This document shows, one piece after another, positions 47,495 to 56,048 of a DNA stretch of 64,000 nt (positions are counted from its first letter, which is position 1; each line of letters opens with the position of its first letter). Source of the stretch: JAIOQJ01 sp963718635 (GTDB taxonomy: Bacteria > Planctomycetota > Planctomycetia > Gemmatales > Gemmataceae). The notes under the pieces were generated by a model. It was not told the origin of the DNA and ran no database searches. It worked only from the letters and a program-made list of their open reading frames with translations. The stretch covers positions 4,092,001-4,156,000 of the forward strand of contig OY970367.1 of NCBI GenBank assembly GCA_963718635.1. The letters run 5' to 3'. The position numbers and the translations under genes are program-made.

Positions 47495-47784
47495 CCTCCG
47501 TAGAGGGTTTTGAAGTGGACAACGATAAACCTGAAATCGTTCCAGTTGAAGCTCCCACTTCGATCGACGTGGATTATTTCCAAGATGTATTCGTCCCTGC
47601 TCCCCCGAACACATTTGCCGAGCCGCGGCCTGGGCGAAATACGGAGTGGTTGCTTCAGAACTGGTCGTCAGAAGTTGAATTGCTCCAGTTTGTTGACGTT
47701 TTTCAGCCCCCTCCGCCTGGCGCTAAACCGCAACCAAGACCAGGCCGCGACGCATATAGAACGGATTTCAAATTGCCTGAATAG
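47491..47784 (+). CDS. Small Pro-rich protein with duplicated motif
   Basis: 97 residues if the TTG at 47491 (four-base overlap) is the start. It contains two copies of a motif: YFQDVFVPAPPNTFAEPRPGR and, nearer the end, QFVDVFQPPPPGAKPQPRPGR, each followed by charged residues. There is no known domain. Translational coupling suggests that it works with the 128-residue protein. Confidence 0.55.
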   Translation: MTSVEGFEVDNDKPEIVPVEAPTSIDVDYFQDVFVPAPPNTFAEPRPGRNTEWLLQNWSSEVELLQFVDVFQPPPPGAKPQPRPGRDAYRTDFKLPE

Positions 47785-47828
47785 TGAGTGAGCCTCATAG
47801 GCCGAGGACACTGTAAACGTTGACAGCT

Positions 47829-49079
47829 TCAAACCGATCCCCCCGCCAACCATCCAGTGCTCCACGCAGCTTGGAAGTTGTAGCCGCCGATAGGCCCGTC
47901 GAGGTCGAGGATTTCGCCAGCCAAGAAGAGGCCTGGCAGCAGCTTGCTTTGCATGGTTCGCGAATCGACCTCTTCGAGCGTTATGCCGCCCGTTGTCACT
48001 TCCGCCTTCTCAAAGCCAAGCGTTCCAAGAACAGGTAGACGCAGACGTTTGACGACGGCCGTCAGCTTTGTACGATCAACTTTCGTCAAGCCTGCCGCTT
48101 TGCGATCATCGAGCATCCCAGCCAGAGCAACCAGGCTATCGCAGAGCCGGCGTGGCAGCAGTTCCGCCAATACAACCGCCAACTGCTTTTTGCCTTGCTT
48201 TAAGGATGCCTGCTTCAAAAATTCATCGAGATCGGCTTCCTTTCTTAGCGGCAGAAAATCAATTCCCAACTCCAATTGAGTACAATCGGGATGGCGCGTG
48301 ATTGCCTTGCTGACATCGAGTGGCGCGGGCCCGGTAAGCCCGAAGTGGGCGAAGAGAAAGCCGCCGCGTGCGCGCTGTAGCGGCTTCTCGTTATCCCAGA
48401 CTGTTAAAGCCACATCATCCAGCGTCAGGCCGCGCAGCGGCGCGATCCATTCGCCCTTTACCGTCACGGGCACCAGCGCCGGCTTGGGCGGTACGATGGA
48501 ATGGCCGAACTGTTGAACAAAGGCATAGCCATCGCCGCGCGTGCCGCAACCGGGGTACGACCGCCCTCCGGTTGTAAGAATCACTTTTTGCGTCGTCACC
48601 GTTTGCCGAGTTGTGACGAGCTCAAAGACACCCAAAGGCTGCTGCCGAAGTTTGACGACGGACTCTTCGAGCGCAAGTACGGCGCCGCTTCGGGCAAGCC
48701 GACTCAAGAGAGCATTGAGGACGTCCAATGCCTTATTGGAGACGGGGAAGATCTTCCCGGTTTCTTCAGCCTTGGTGGCGACGCCGAGATCTTCGAAGAA
48801 ATGAATGGTGTCTTCAACACTGAAGTTTGCGAGTGCCGAATGTAGAAACTTGCCGTTAGGCCCGAAGGCTTCGACGATGCCGCGATTGTCGCAGGCATGG
48901 GTGATGTTGCAGCGCGTGCCGCCGGACATCAAAATCTTGACGCCCGGCTTACGATTTTTTTCCAGGAGCAGAACCTGCAGACCGCGCTCGGCCGCATGGA
49001 TGGCAGCCATCAGGCCTGCCGCGCCGGCACCGATGATAACAACGTTTGGGTGTTCACTGGTGATTTGGGACTGGTTCAC
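47829..49079 (-). CDS. NAD(P)/FAD-dependent oxidoreductase (YhiN/HI0933 family)
   Basis: A 416-residue flavoprotein. FAD-binding VVIIGAGAAGLMAAIHAAERG lies at the N-terminus (broken here for length), KILMSGGTRCNITH follows, and the C-terminus holds GLFLAGEILDLDGPIGGYNFQAAWSTG. This is the full HI0933-like family signature. Substrate is unknown; relatives are annotated as aminoacetone oxidase or BaiN-like. Intact and convergent with the small genes at 47108-47784. Confidence 0.92.
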   Translation of the reverse strand: MNQSQITSEHPNVVIIGAGAAGLMAAIHAAERGLQVLLLEKNRKPGVKILMSGGTRCNITHACDNRGIVEAFGPNGKFLHSALANFSVEDTIHFFEDLGVATKAEETGKIFPVSNKALDVLNALLSRLARSGAVLALEESVVKLRQQPLGVFELVTTRQTVTTQKVILTTGGRSYPGCGTRGDGYAFVQQFGHSIVPPKPALVPVTVKGEWIAPLRGLTLDDVALTVWDNEKPLQRARGGFLFAHFGLTGPAPLDVSKAITRHPDCTQLELGIDFLPLRKEADLDEFLKQASLKQGKKQLAVVLAELLPRRLCDSLVALAGMLDDRKAAGLTKVDRTKLTAVVKRLRLPVLGTLGFEKAEVTTGGITLEEVDSRTMQSKLLPGLFLAGEILDLDGPIGGYNFQAAWSTGWLAGGSV

Positions 49080-49237
49080 TTGTCAGTTAATGATATGACC
49101 TTCGCTACAGGAAGTTCCAGCTTCAGGCTCCCAATAAAAAAGTGGAAACCGTCAGCCATGGATCAAACTTGGGGCAGCTATGCCGCGTCAAGTTTAATCC
49201 GTCGCTGACGATTTCGTCTTATCTGCCCTTGAACCAA

Positions 49238-49795
49238 TCATTCAGCTTTTTTACCGCCCGTTCCGACGAGTTCCATCGTCATATCGGCGAACTTGGATTT
49301 CATCTCCATCTTGATCATCCCGGAGAGAGGCACGTCTTTGCTCGTCCAGTATTTGATGTCGGCATCGAAGTCCTGTCCCATGACTTTTGCCGACATTTTA
49401 ATTTTGGACCACTTCGCATTGTACTCCTTGCCGTTCACCTTGATCTTTTCATCGCCATCGCCATCCTTCTCGATTTTGGCTTCGGTCCCCTTCGGCAGTC
49501 CGGCGGTGGAAATCGGATCGTAGGGTTTTGTCAGATCGATCTCAATCTCCTGGCCGGCGACTTCGGGCGTGTCTTTGATCGAGGCAGTCGGTTTGAGGGT
49601 TGCCTTGTTGTCGTCTTTTGCGGTCACCGTCATCTTCAGCTTGCCGTCAATTTTGACGCCCATTGCGACCGTCAACATCTTATACTCGGCCCAATCGCCG
49701 ACTTTGGCCTTCTTGAAGGGATTCTCCTCCTCGGCGGAGTGTAGCGCCGGAACTCCGCAGAGAGCCAAAACCACGCCAGCAAGTAGCAATCTCAT
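49238..49795 (-). CDS. Secreted hypothetical protein
   Basis: 185 residues with a clear signal peptide (MRLLLAGVVLALCGVPALHS) and a Lys/Asp-rich body of alternating strands (GDWAEYKMLTVAMGVKIDG, KMTVTAKDDNKATLKP, EQTSKDVP-like end). No enzyme motif. Similar lipocalin- or LolA-like small exported proteins are frequent in planctomycetes, but no family is recognised with confidence. Confidence 0.7.
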   Translation of the reverse strand: MRLLLAGVVLALCGVPALHSAEEENPFKKAKVGDWAEYKMLTVAMGVKIDGKLKMTVTAKDDNKATLKPTASIKDTPEVAGQEIEIDLTKPYDPISTAGLPKGTEAKIEKDGDGDEKIKVNGKEYNAKWSKIKMSAKVMGQDFDADIKYWTSKDVPLSGMIKMEMKSKFADMTMELVGTGGKKAE

Positions 49796-49986
49796 TACAT
49801 TCTCCTGATGATGTAAGGGCCAAACGGCTATTCTAAGCAGCGCCGCTGCCGAATGGAATACTTCCGTGGTTTACTGCGTTAGTCGCCGGACGACCAGACA
49901 TTTTACCGCTGATCCCAGTAGCACCGAAGCAAGAAACGGACCTGAGTTTCGAACCGATTGCCAACCGGCGGAGTGATATAGTCGGG

Positions 49987-50412
49987 GTGAGACTTCTTAC
50001 TCTGGAAGCGACCGCGGCCGACGCGGACGCACTTCGGATGAAATATAAACATGCTGTCGATAAAGAGGATCAGAAACTCTACGGAGTCTATCGGCATAAA
50101 GCGGACGAGCTGAAGAAAGAAGCCGAAAATCTAAAGAACAAGCACCTACAAGAATTAACCGCTCTTATCCCGAAGGAGCAACAGCCAGCATGGGCCGCAG
50201 CCCAATTGCAGCAATATGTGAATGACCGCCTCTTGCCAGTTGCCGTCGATTTGGACAAAGAACAGCGTCTGAAGGTCAAAGAGATTTGCAGCCGGCGCGG
50301 CGATGCGTTCTTCCGGATCAATAATGAGTATGAACTCGGCGTATTCAAGCAGGAGACTTTCGACGAGATTGTTGAGAAAGTTCTCAAGGCGGGGCAACGA
50401 AAGCGGGTTTGA
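49987..50412 (+). CDS. Hypothetical coiled-coil protein, 5' end uncertain
   Basis: 141 residues from a GTG. Largely helical and charged (ALRMKYKHAVDKEDQKLYGV, YRHKADELKKEAENLKNKHL), with a second half resembling Spy/CpxP-like or other exported planctomycete proteins (LDKEQRLKVKEICSRRGDAF). A signal peptide would be expected but none is seen, so the true start may lie upstream behind a frameshift. Confidence 0.5.
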   Translation: MRLLTLEATAADADALRMKYKHAVDKEDQKLYGVYRHKADELKKEAENLKNKHLQELTALIPKEQQPAWAAAQLQQYVNDRLLPVAVDLDKEQRLKVKEICSRRGDAFFRINNEYELGVFKQETFDEIVEKVLKAGQRKRV

Positions 50413-50471
50413 TATTCAATCGATCCCCTTTTTCGTGACATTCGAAAACGCATCCGCCGAGAGACGCGTCT

Positions 50472-51038
50472 TCAACCAAATATCTCCCAAACCCGCACGT
50501 TGAAACCTGCTAGAACTCCGCTGCCATCCAGATTCTGGTTGCGATTGAATAACACTGGCTCTTCACCAGGCCGATAGACAGTAACGGTGAAGTCGAACGA
50601 ATCGACGATCCAGATCAGCGGAGTGCCGGCGTCAAGATATTCTCGCAGTTTCTCGTGGATCTCTTCAGTGGTGTCGCTGGCGGAAAGCACTTCGACAGCC
50701 GGCAGCGGTGGTCCCTCGATGAAGCGATCGTGCAAGCCGGTGGCTTTCGCTTGATCTGCAGTAGCGAGCGCGACATCGGCGCCAAGACTGCTGTCGGGAT
50801 CGTAATGGACGCGGAAAGCGACATCGCCGTTGCAAAGTTTCGGGCGAGGCTTATTCTGTGCCAGCAACCACTGGCCGAGGTAAAGCGTAATGGCTGCCGT
50901 CGCGCTTGCATGAGCAGGACTGCGCAAGGTCATTGGTCGCTCCCTCAGTTCGCCTTGGATCAGCCACCGTTCAAACCTTTCCTGACTTGGCAGAGCCAGC
51001 ATTTCCTCGCTTGTCATTGGCGCCGTCATCGTGCTCAT
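50472..51038 (-). CDS. Uma2 family endonuclease-like protein (DUF820)
   Basis: About 188 residues from the ATG at 51038, which has GAGG 9 bases before it. PD-(D/E)xK nuclease fold of the Uma2/DUF820 family: GELRERPMTLRSPAHASATA, then VHYDPDSSLGADVALAT, GPPLPAVEVLSASDTTEEIHEK and AGTPLIWIVD. Catalytic D and E-V-L positions are kept. Extremely common in cyanobacteria and planctomycetes; biological role unknown. It starts 10 bases after hppD ends, so it may be read from the phhA-hppD transcript. Confidence 0.85.
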   Translation of the reverse strand: MSTMTAPMTSEEMLALPSQERFERWLIQGELRERPMTLRSPAHASATAAITLYLGQWLLAQNKPRPKLCNGDVAFRVHYDPDSSLGADVALATADQAKATGLHDRFIEGPPLPAVEVLSASDTTEEIHEKLREYLDAGTPLIWIVDSFDFTVTVYRPGEEPVLFNRNQNLDGSGVLAGFNVRVWEIFG

Positions 51039-51048
51039 GCGAATTTCC

Positions 51049-52155
51049 TCAAAGGGTTCCGCGTCGCGATTGTTCCCGTTCGATCGCTTCAAACAAGGCT
51101 TTGAAATTGCCTTTGCCGAAGCTGCGAGAACCTTTGCGTTCGATGATCTCAAAAAAGAGTGTCGGACGATCTTGCACGGGCTTGGTGAAAATTTGCAGCA
51201 TATATCCTTCGTCGTCTTTGTCCACTAGGATGCCAAGCTCCGCCAGGCGACCGATGTCTTCCGAAATCGGCCCGATGCGTTCGGGAAGCAGGTCGTAGTA
51301 CGCTTGAGGAACCCGTAAGAAAGTGACGTCGTTCCGTCGAAGTTCGGTGACGGTGGCGACGATATCCTTCGTTGCCAGGGCAATATGTTGCACGCCGGCG
51401 CCGCCGTAGAAATCGACGTATTCTTCGATCTGGGACTTACGCCTTCCCTTGGCCGGCTCATTGATCGGGAATTTGACTCGGCCTCCACCTCCCTGCACGA
51501 CCTTCGACATAAGTGCCGTATAGTCGGTTGATATGTCTTTATCGTCGAACGAAACGAGCTGGGTGAAGCCCATCACATCCTGATAGAACTTTACCCATTC
51601 GTTCATCCGGCCTTCTTCCACGTTGCCGACAATATGATCGATGGCGACGAGGCCGGCCGAGTGCATGGTGGAGTTCTGATAGCGTCCTGCATCGAGCGGC
51701 TTGAAGCCGGGTGCAAAAACGCCGTGATAGCGATCGCGGTTGATGAAACTGTGTCGGGTATCGCCGTAAGTCTTAATCGCTGCTGATTCAATCACGCCAT
51801 GTTCGTCTTCCACCATCGAAGGTGGAGATATTCCCACGGCACCCCGTTTTGTGGTTTCCGCATAAGCCGCTGCGACATCGTCCACTTCGAGGGCAATGTC
51901 CATTACCCCGTCTCCGTGCTCCATGAGGCGATGGTATTCGGGATGATCCGACCTCAGCGGAGAGATGAGAACGAAAGTAATATCGCCTTGTTTGAGGACA
52001 TAGCCCGCCTCATGCCGGACGCGCGTTTCCAGCCCCTCGTAAGCGACCACATCGAAGCCGAAGGCCTTGCGATAAAAATAAGCGGACTGGCGAGCGTTGC
52101 CGACAAAAAAACGGACGTGATCAACCTTGCGAATGGCGACGGCATCTTGCGACAT
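51049..52155 (-). CDS. hppD: 4-Hydroxyphenylpyruvate dioxygenase
   Basis: Non-heme iron enzyme turning 4-hydroxyphenylpyruvate into homogentisate in tyrosine breakdown. The 368-residue chain from the ATG at 52155 shows two vicinal-oxygen-chelate domains; iron ligands are His in LVAIDHIVGNV, His in GAGVQHIALAT and Glu in TLFFEIIERKG. It lies 10 bases behind phhA. The step between, a transaminase, is not in the window, nor is homogentisate dioxygenase. Confidence 0.96.
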   Translation of the reverse strand: MSQDAVAIRKVDHVRFFVGNARQSAYFYRKAFGFDVVAYEGLETRVRHEAGYVLKQGDITFVLISPLRSDHPEYHRLMEHGDGVMDIALEVDDVAAAYAETTKRGAVGISPPSMVEDEHGVIESAAIKTYGDTRHSFINRDRYHGVFAPGFKPLDAGRYQNSTMHSAGLVAIDHIVGNVEEGRMNEWVKFYQDVMGFTQLVSFDDKDISTDYTALMSKVVQGGGGRVKFPINEPAKGRRKSQIEEYVDFYGGAGVQHIALATKDIVATVTELRRNDVTFLRVPQAYYDLLPERIGPISEDIGRLAELGILVDKDDEGYMLQIFTKPVQDRPTLFFEIIERKGSRSFGKGNFKALFEAIEREQSRRGTL

Positions 52156-52165
52156 ATCGGGCTCC

Positions 52166-53065
52166 TTATCGTTTGTCGAATATACCAAAGCGCAAAACGA
52201 GCTTTTCGAGTTCCTGACGTAAGAACGGCAGCGACGGCGCGACGAACAACTGATGCTGCATCTGCGATGGATCGTAATCGGTCTCAATAACAACGTCGGT
52301 GACAAACGGCTGCCGCACAACTTCAGCGGATTGGAGCGAGAAGGGTATCTCGCCAGTCGATGAGAGAATGCCGGCGCCGAATACTTTTGTTTCGCCCGTT
52401 TCTTCTATCAGACCGAATTCAATGCTGAACCAGCTGAAGCGCTTAAGGGCGAGCACTTGATCGCCGTGCTTTGTTGTAGCAGCAGCTTTGCCGATCAGCG
52501 TCAGCAACTCCGCATAATCGCGATTCATCAAGGGCGGCACATGCCCGAGACAATCGTGGATCATATCGGGTTCGGGCGTGAATTCCGGATGCGACCCGTG
52601 ACGAATAAACTGCGTCACCGGAAAGCCTCGCTCGGCAATCGATTCGTAAAACGTTCGATAGGGGAGAGCGCCCTCGGCAGGCACAAGGTGCATGTTCGTT
52701 TCGCGAGTCAGTCGCTCGCCAAGCGTACGTAGTTGCGGGATTTCATCGCGATTGATGGCCAGATCGCTTTTTGCTTTGAGATAAATCGCGCTTGCGTACT
52801 GCCGATGCAGTTCATCCAGCTGAGGCGTCACTTCGCGCCAGATGCGCGTTTCCTCAGCGGTATAGTCGATCAACGGCGGGCCGAGGTGTTCCAGTCGATG
52901 CCGACGGCATAAGTCGAAAAGTTGACGACGGCGTTCGATGTACGCGGCATCGCCTAACCCCGGGTGCCCCGCTTCCAATTCAAGTTCCGTCGCATCGGGC
53001 GGGGTCACCATCGCGTTTGGGTCGATGGCCTTGCCGTATTCAATGAGGGTTGCTGCATCATTCAT
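52166..53065 (-). CDS. phhA: Phenylalanine 4-monooxygenase
   Basis: Hydroxylates phenylalanine to tyrosine with a pterin cofactor and Fe(II). The 299-residue chain has the iron site HDCLGHVPPL (two His) and the Glu in WFSIEFGLIEE, plus pterin-site residues around FIRHGSHPEFTPEPDMIHD (split for length). No regulatory ACT domain, as in bacterial forms. First gene of a phhA-hppD operon, so the pair makes homogentisate from phenylalanine via tyrosine. Confidence 0.96.
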   Translation of the reverse strand: MNDAATLIEYGKAIDPNAMVTPPDATELELEAGHPGLGDAAYIERRRQLFDLCRRHRLEHLGPPLIDYTAEETRIWREVTPQLDELHRQYASAIYLKAKSDLAINRDEIPQLRTLGERLTRETNMHLVPAEGALPYRTFYESIAERGFPVTQFIRHGSHPEFTPEPDMIHDCLGHVPPLMNRDYAELLTLIGKAAATTKHGDQVLALKRFSWFSIEFGLIEETGETKVFGAGILSSTGEIPFSLQSAEVVRQPFVTDVVIETDYDPSQMQHQLFVAPSLPFLRQELEKLVLRFGIFDKR

Positions 53066-53394
53066 GACGTATGACTCGTTTTACGGGAAAGGTGCGGAGC
53101 AGAGTCAGATCGATGCCTTCTTTTGATATTGTATCCCTCTACAGAGGTAGAGCCTATGCCGACTTGATGCGGCTGTTGTTCGCCCAAAGTGCGTTTTACA
53201 ACGCTGTTCGTGCGATCAGCGCTTGACATTAACCCGAAGCGTCAGCGAGGCGCAGCCCTGAAGCGTTAGCGTTATTTTGTTCATCCTAACGCTAACGCTT
53301 CGGGGATTGACTAGCTGACGCGTCCGGTTAGTGTGCCGTGCCCTCTACAAAATTTGAGCAGTGCGCGAGCATCGCTGGCGTGAAGGAGTAAACG
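53066..53394. repeat. Gap with nested palindromes
   Basis: 329 bases between the divergent phhA and VWA genes. At 53259-53302 a 16-bp stem TGAAGCGTTAGCGTTA with its near-perfect complement surrounds a short loop; around it (53231-53330) lie outer arms including CCCGAAGCGTCAGCG and GCTGACGCGTCCGGTTAG, related to the other gene-end palindromes. No gene or RNA is recognised; promoters of both genes presumably lie here. Confidence 0.6.
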
Positions 53395-54623
53395 ATGTCC
53401 TTGCAAAATCTGCAGCGTTGGCGTCTCATTCTGGGCAAGGCGGCTGAGGATCCATTCAAGCCGGTGCTTGCCGGATGGGTTGCACGGGCGACCTCCTCGC
53501 CGACGACATGGTTGCCATGGATGAGGCTTTGAACGCCGTCTATGCCGAGGATGACAGCATCGATCTGACCAAAGAAGACTGGGAGCGAGAGCCAGGCAGC
53601 AAGCACGGCGCCGTCCGCGGGCGCACGTTTCCGAAGGTTGCGCGCTGGCTCGGTGAGATTCGCCGGCTCTTTCCGACCGACATCGTCAGCCTCGTGCAGA
53701 AAGATGCCATCGAGCGTCGCGGGCTTAAGCAACTGCTCTTCGAGCCCGAGATGCTAGCCCAGGTTGAGCCATCTGTCGATTTGGCTTCGATGATATTGTC
53801 GCTGAAGAATCTTGTCCCCGAAAAGGCAAAAGCGGCCGCAAGGGAACTTGTTCGCAAGGTAGTCGAGGATCTGCGCAAAAGGCTCGAATCGCGGATGCAG
53901 CAGGCGGTGCGCAGGGCGCTCAATCGCAATCAGCACAGCTCGTTTCGCAGCCTTGCCAACCTGGACTGGCAGCGCGTCATCCGTCAGAATCTCAAGAATT
54001 ACAACCCGGAGTTGCAGTCGATTATTCCCGAGCATTTCTCGTTCTTCAGCCGGCAACAGAAGCGGAACGAATGGAACGTGATCATCGCCATGGATCAATC
54101 GGGCTCGATGGCCTCATCGCTGATTTATGGCGGCGTCATGGGCGCGATCCTGGCGAGCATGCCTGCCGTGGAAACGCATGTTGTTGCCTTCAACCATGAG
54201 GACGTCGTCGACCTGACCGCCGAGATGCACGACCCCGTCGATCTCCTCTTCGGCATTCAACTCGGCGGCGCGGAGGACTACTGGAAGGCAACGTGCTACT
54301 GCGAACGGTTCATGCACACCCCGGCGAAAACCCTCTATATCTTGTTAGCCGATCTGCACGACACCAGTCCGAATCAACCGAAGTTTGAAAAGCGAATCGA
54401 ACAGTTAATCGAAGGCGGCCTCAAGGCGGTGACGCTGCTGGCGATCAGCGATCAAGGAAAGCCATCTTACAATCACGATCTGGCGAAAAAGCTGACGAAC
54501 CTCGGCATGCCGTGCTTCGGCTGTTCGCCCGACCGTCTCCCCGATCTTCTTGCCGCGGTGCTTAAAGGTCAGGATCTCAACGTTTTTGCCAGTCAAGCAG
54601 AGGCTAAGGACGCACCGCGCTAA
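53395..54623 (+). CDS. VWA (CoxE-like) domain protein, one frameshift
   Basis: About 409 residues. The ATG at 53395 has AAGGAG 6 bases before it and begins MSLQNLQRWRLILGKAAED; the frame breaks near 53470 and continues GDLLADDMVAMDEALNAVY. After a helical part comes the VWA fold with the metal-ion site DQSGSMASS. Such proteins normally act with a MoxR/ChlI-type AAA ATPase encoded just upstream, but none is present here. Role likely in metal insertion or protein complex maturation. Confidence 0.82.
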
Positions 54624-54722
54624 TGTCTCCGCCAGCCGAAATGAGCTATGTCAGAAAGCTTGAATACAAACATTTCGTAATTAAGTCTTTGTGTGTACAA
54701 CTAATGGCGGAGCCATCAGCGC

Positions 54723-55184
54723 ATGAGAATCATTTATATCGATGCCGATGCTTGTCCGGTGAAGGATGAAGTTTATCGGGTGGCGAAGCGCTATTCAATG
54801 CGCGTTATCGTTGTCGCCAACGCGACGATGCGCATCCCGGTCGATCCGCTCGTCAGCATTACCGTATGCACCGGGTTTGGCGGCGTGGACGACTGGATTG
54901 CCGAGCAGTGCGGGCCGGGCGATATCGTCGTGACAGCGGATGTCCCCTTGGCTGCACGCGCGATTGCCAAGCTCGCGGCGGTGATCGACACCAAAGGTAG
55001 ACAACTGACGGACAACGACATTGGCCCAGTGCTCGCCAGCCGCGATTTGATGGAACACCTGCGGCAATCCGGAACGATTACCGGCGGGCCTGCCCCGATG
55101 ACATCGCGCGATCGATCGAAGTTTCTTTCAAAGCTGGATGAGATGATCAATGCCGTCTTGCGAACTTACCCGGCCGACGCTTGA
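54723..55184 (+). CDS. YaiI/YqxD (DUF188) family protein
   Basis: 153 residues: IYIDADACPVKDEVYRVAKR at the start, then DDWIAEQCGPGDIVVTADVP and LAARAIAKLAAVIDTKGRQL, the PIN-like fold of DUF188. The acidic D-A-D-A and TADVPLA motifs are kept. Function is unknown in all relatives. Ribosome site GGCGGAG upstream. Confidence 0.9.
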   Translation: MRIIYIDADACPVKDEVYRVAKRYSMRVIVVANATMRIPVDPLVSITVCTGFGGVDDWIAEQCGPGDIVVTADVPLAARAIAKLAAVIDTKGRQLTDNDIGPVLASRDLMEHLRQSGTITGGPAPMTSRDRSKFLSKLDEMINAVLRTYPADA

Positions 55185-55240
55185 AAATGCCCCGCTCCCC
55201 AAAGGGGCGCGGCTAACGTCTACTACTTGAGGAATTTGCT

Positions 55241-55868
55241 ATGCGTTTAGCTCTATCAACTGTTTTCTTAATCGCCCTGTCCGCGCCTTTGGTGGCTGAG
55301 GAAAGAGCGCTCTTTGACGGTAAAACTTTTGATGGCTGGGAAGGAGACACGGAAAAGACTTGGCGCATCGAGGATGGCGCGATTGTCGGCGGGTCATTTG
55401 ACACGGTCGTGGCGCCAATGAATTTCTCTGCACCAAAGCAACGTACGGCGACTTTGAACTCAAAGTCAAAATAAAATTAGTGGGAGACAAAGCGAAAGCG
55501 AACGCCGGCATCCAGTTTCGCACCAAGCGCATCCCGAACCATCATGAGGTGTCGGGGTATCAAGCCGATGCCGGCCAGGACTATTGGGCGCTCTCTACGA
55601 CGAATCACGCCGCAACAAGGTATTGGTGAAACCGAGCAAGGAGTTGATTGAGAAGACGGTAAAGTTCGAGGAGTGGAATGAGTATACGATCCGCTGCGAA
55701 GGGAAACGGATCCGCCTTTGGCTCAATGGCGACCTCACCGTCGATTACACCGAGACGGATGATAAGATCGAGAACACCGGCATCATCGGCCTGCAAATTC
55801 ACGGCGGCGCCAAAGCGAAAGCCTATTACAAAGACATTCGCATTGAGGAACTGCTAAACTCAAAGTAA
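55241..55868 (+). CDS. DUF1080 (3-keto-disaccharide hydrolase-type) exported protein, two frameshifts
   Basis: Signal peptide MRLALSTVFLIALSAPLVAEE, then LFDGKTFDGWEGDTEKTWRI, the usual opening of DUF1080, a laminin-G/glucanase-like fold abundant in planctomycetes. The frame breaks near 55418 (corrected: NEFLCTKATYGDFELKVKIK) and near 55588, where adding one G to TTGGG restores YWGALYDESRRNK. The end WLNGDLTVDYTETDDKIENTG then GLQIHGGAKAKAYYKDI is complete; total about 209 residues. Likely a secreted carbohydrate-active protein. Confidence 0.9.
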
Positions 55869-55876
55869 CATTTTTT

Positions 55877-55998
55877 AGCCACGAATTAAACATAGACGTA
55901 ACACGGATAACTTGAGCGTTTTGTAGATGCCCTTAACAATGCGGTTTGATTAAATGTCTTGGTTTATCCGTGTTGTTCCGTGTTTCATCCGTGGCTAA
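55877..55998. repeat. Inverted dispersed repeat between convergent genes
   Basis: Arms TAGCCACGAATTAAACATAG (55877 onward) and its imperfect complement ending CATCCGTGGCTAAAT (55998) contain the word ACACGGATAA. This is the same class as 389-462. Confidence 0.65.
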
Positions 55999-56048
55999 AT
56001 GATTTTTCTTACTTCCAGCCCCCTTGCTCTATCGCACTGCAAACCCAC

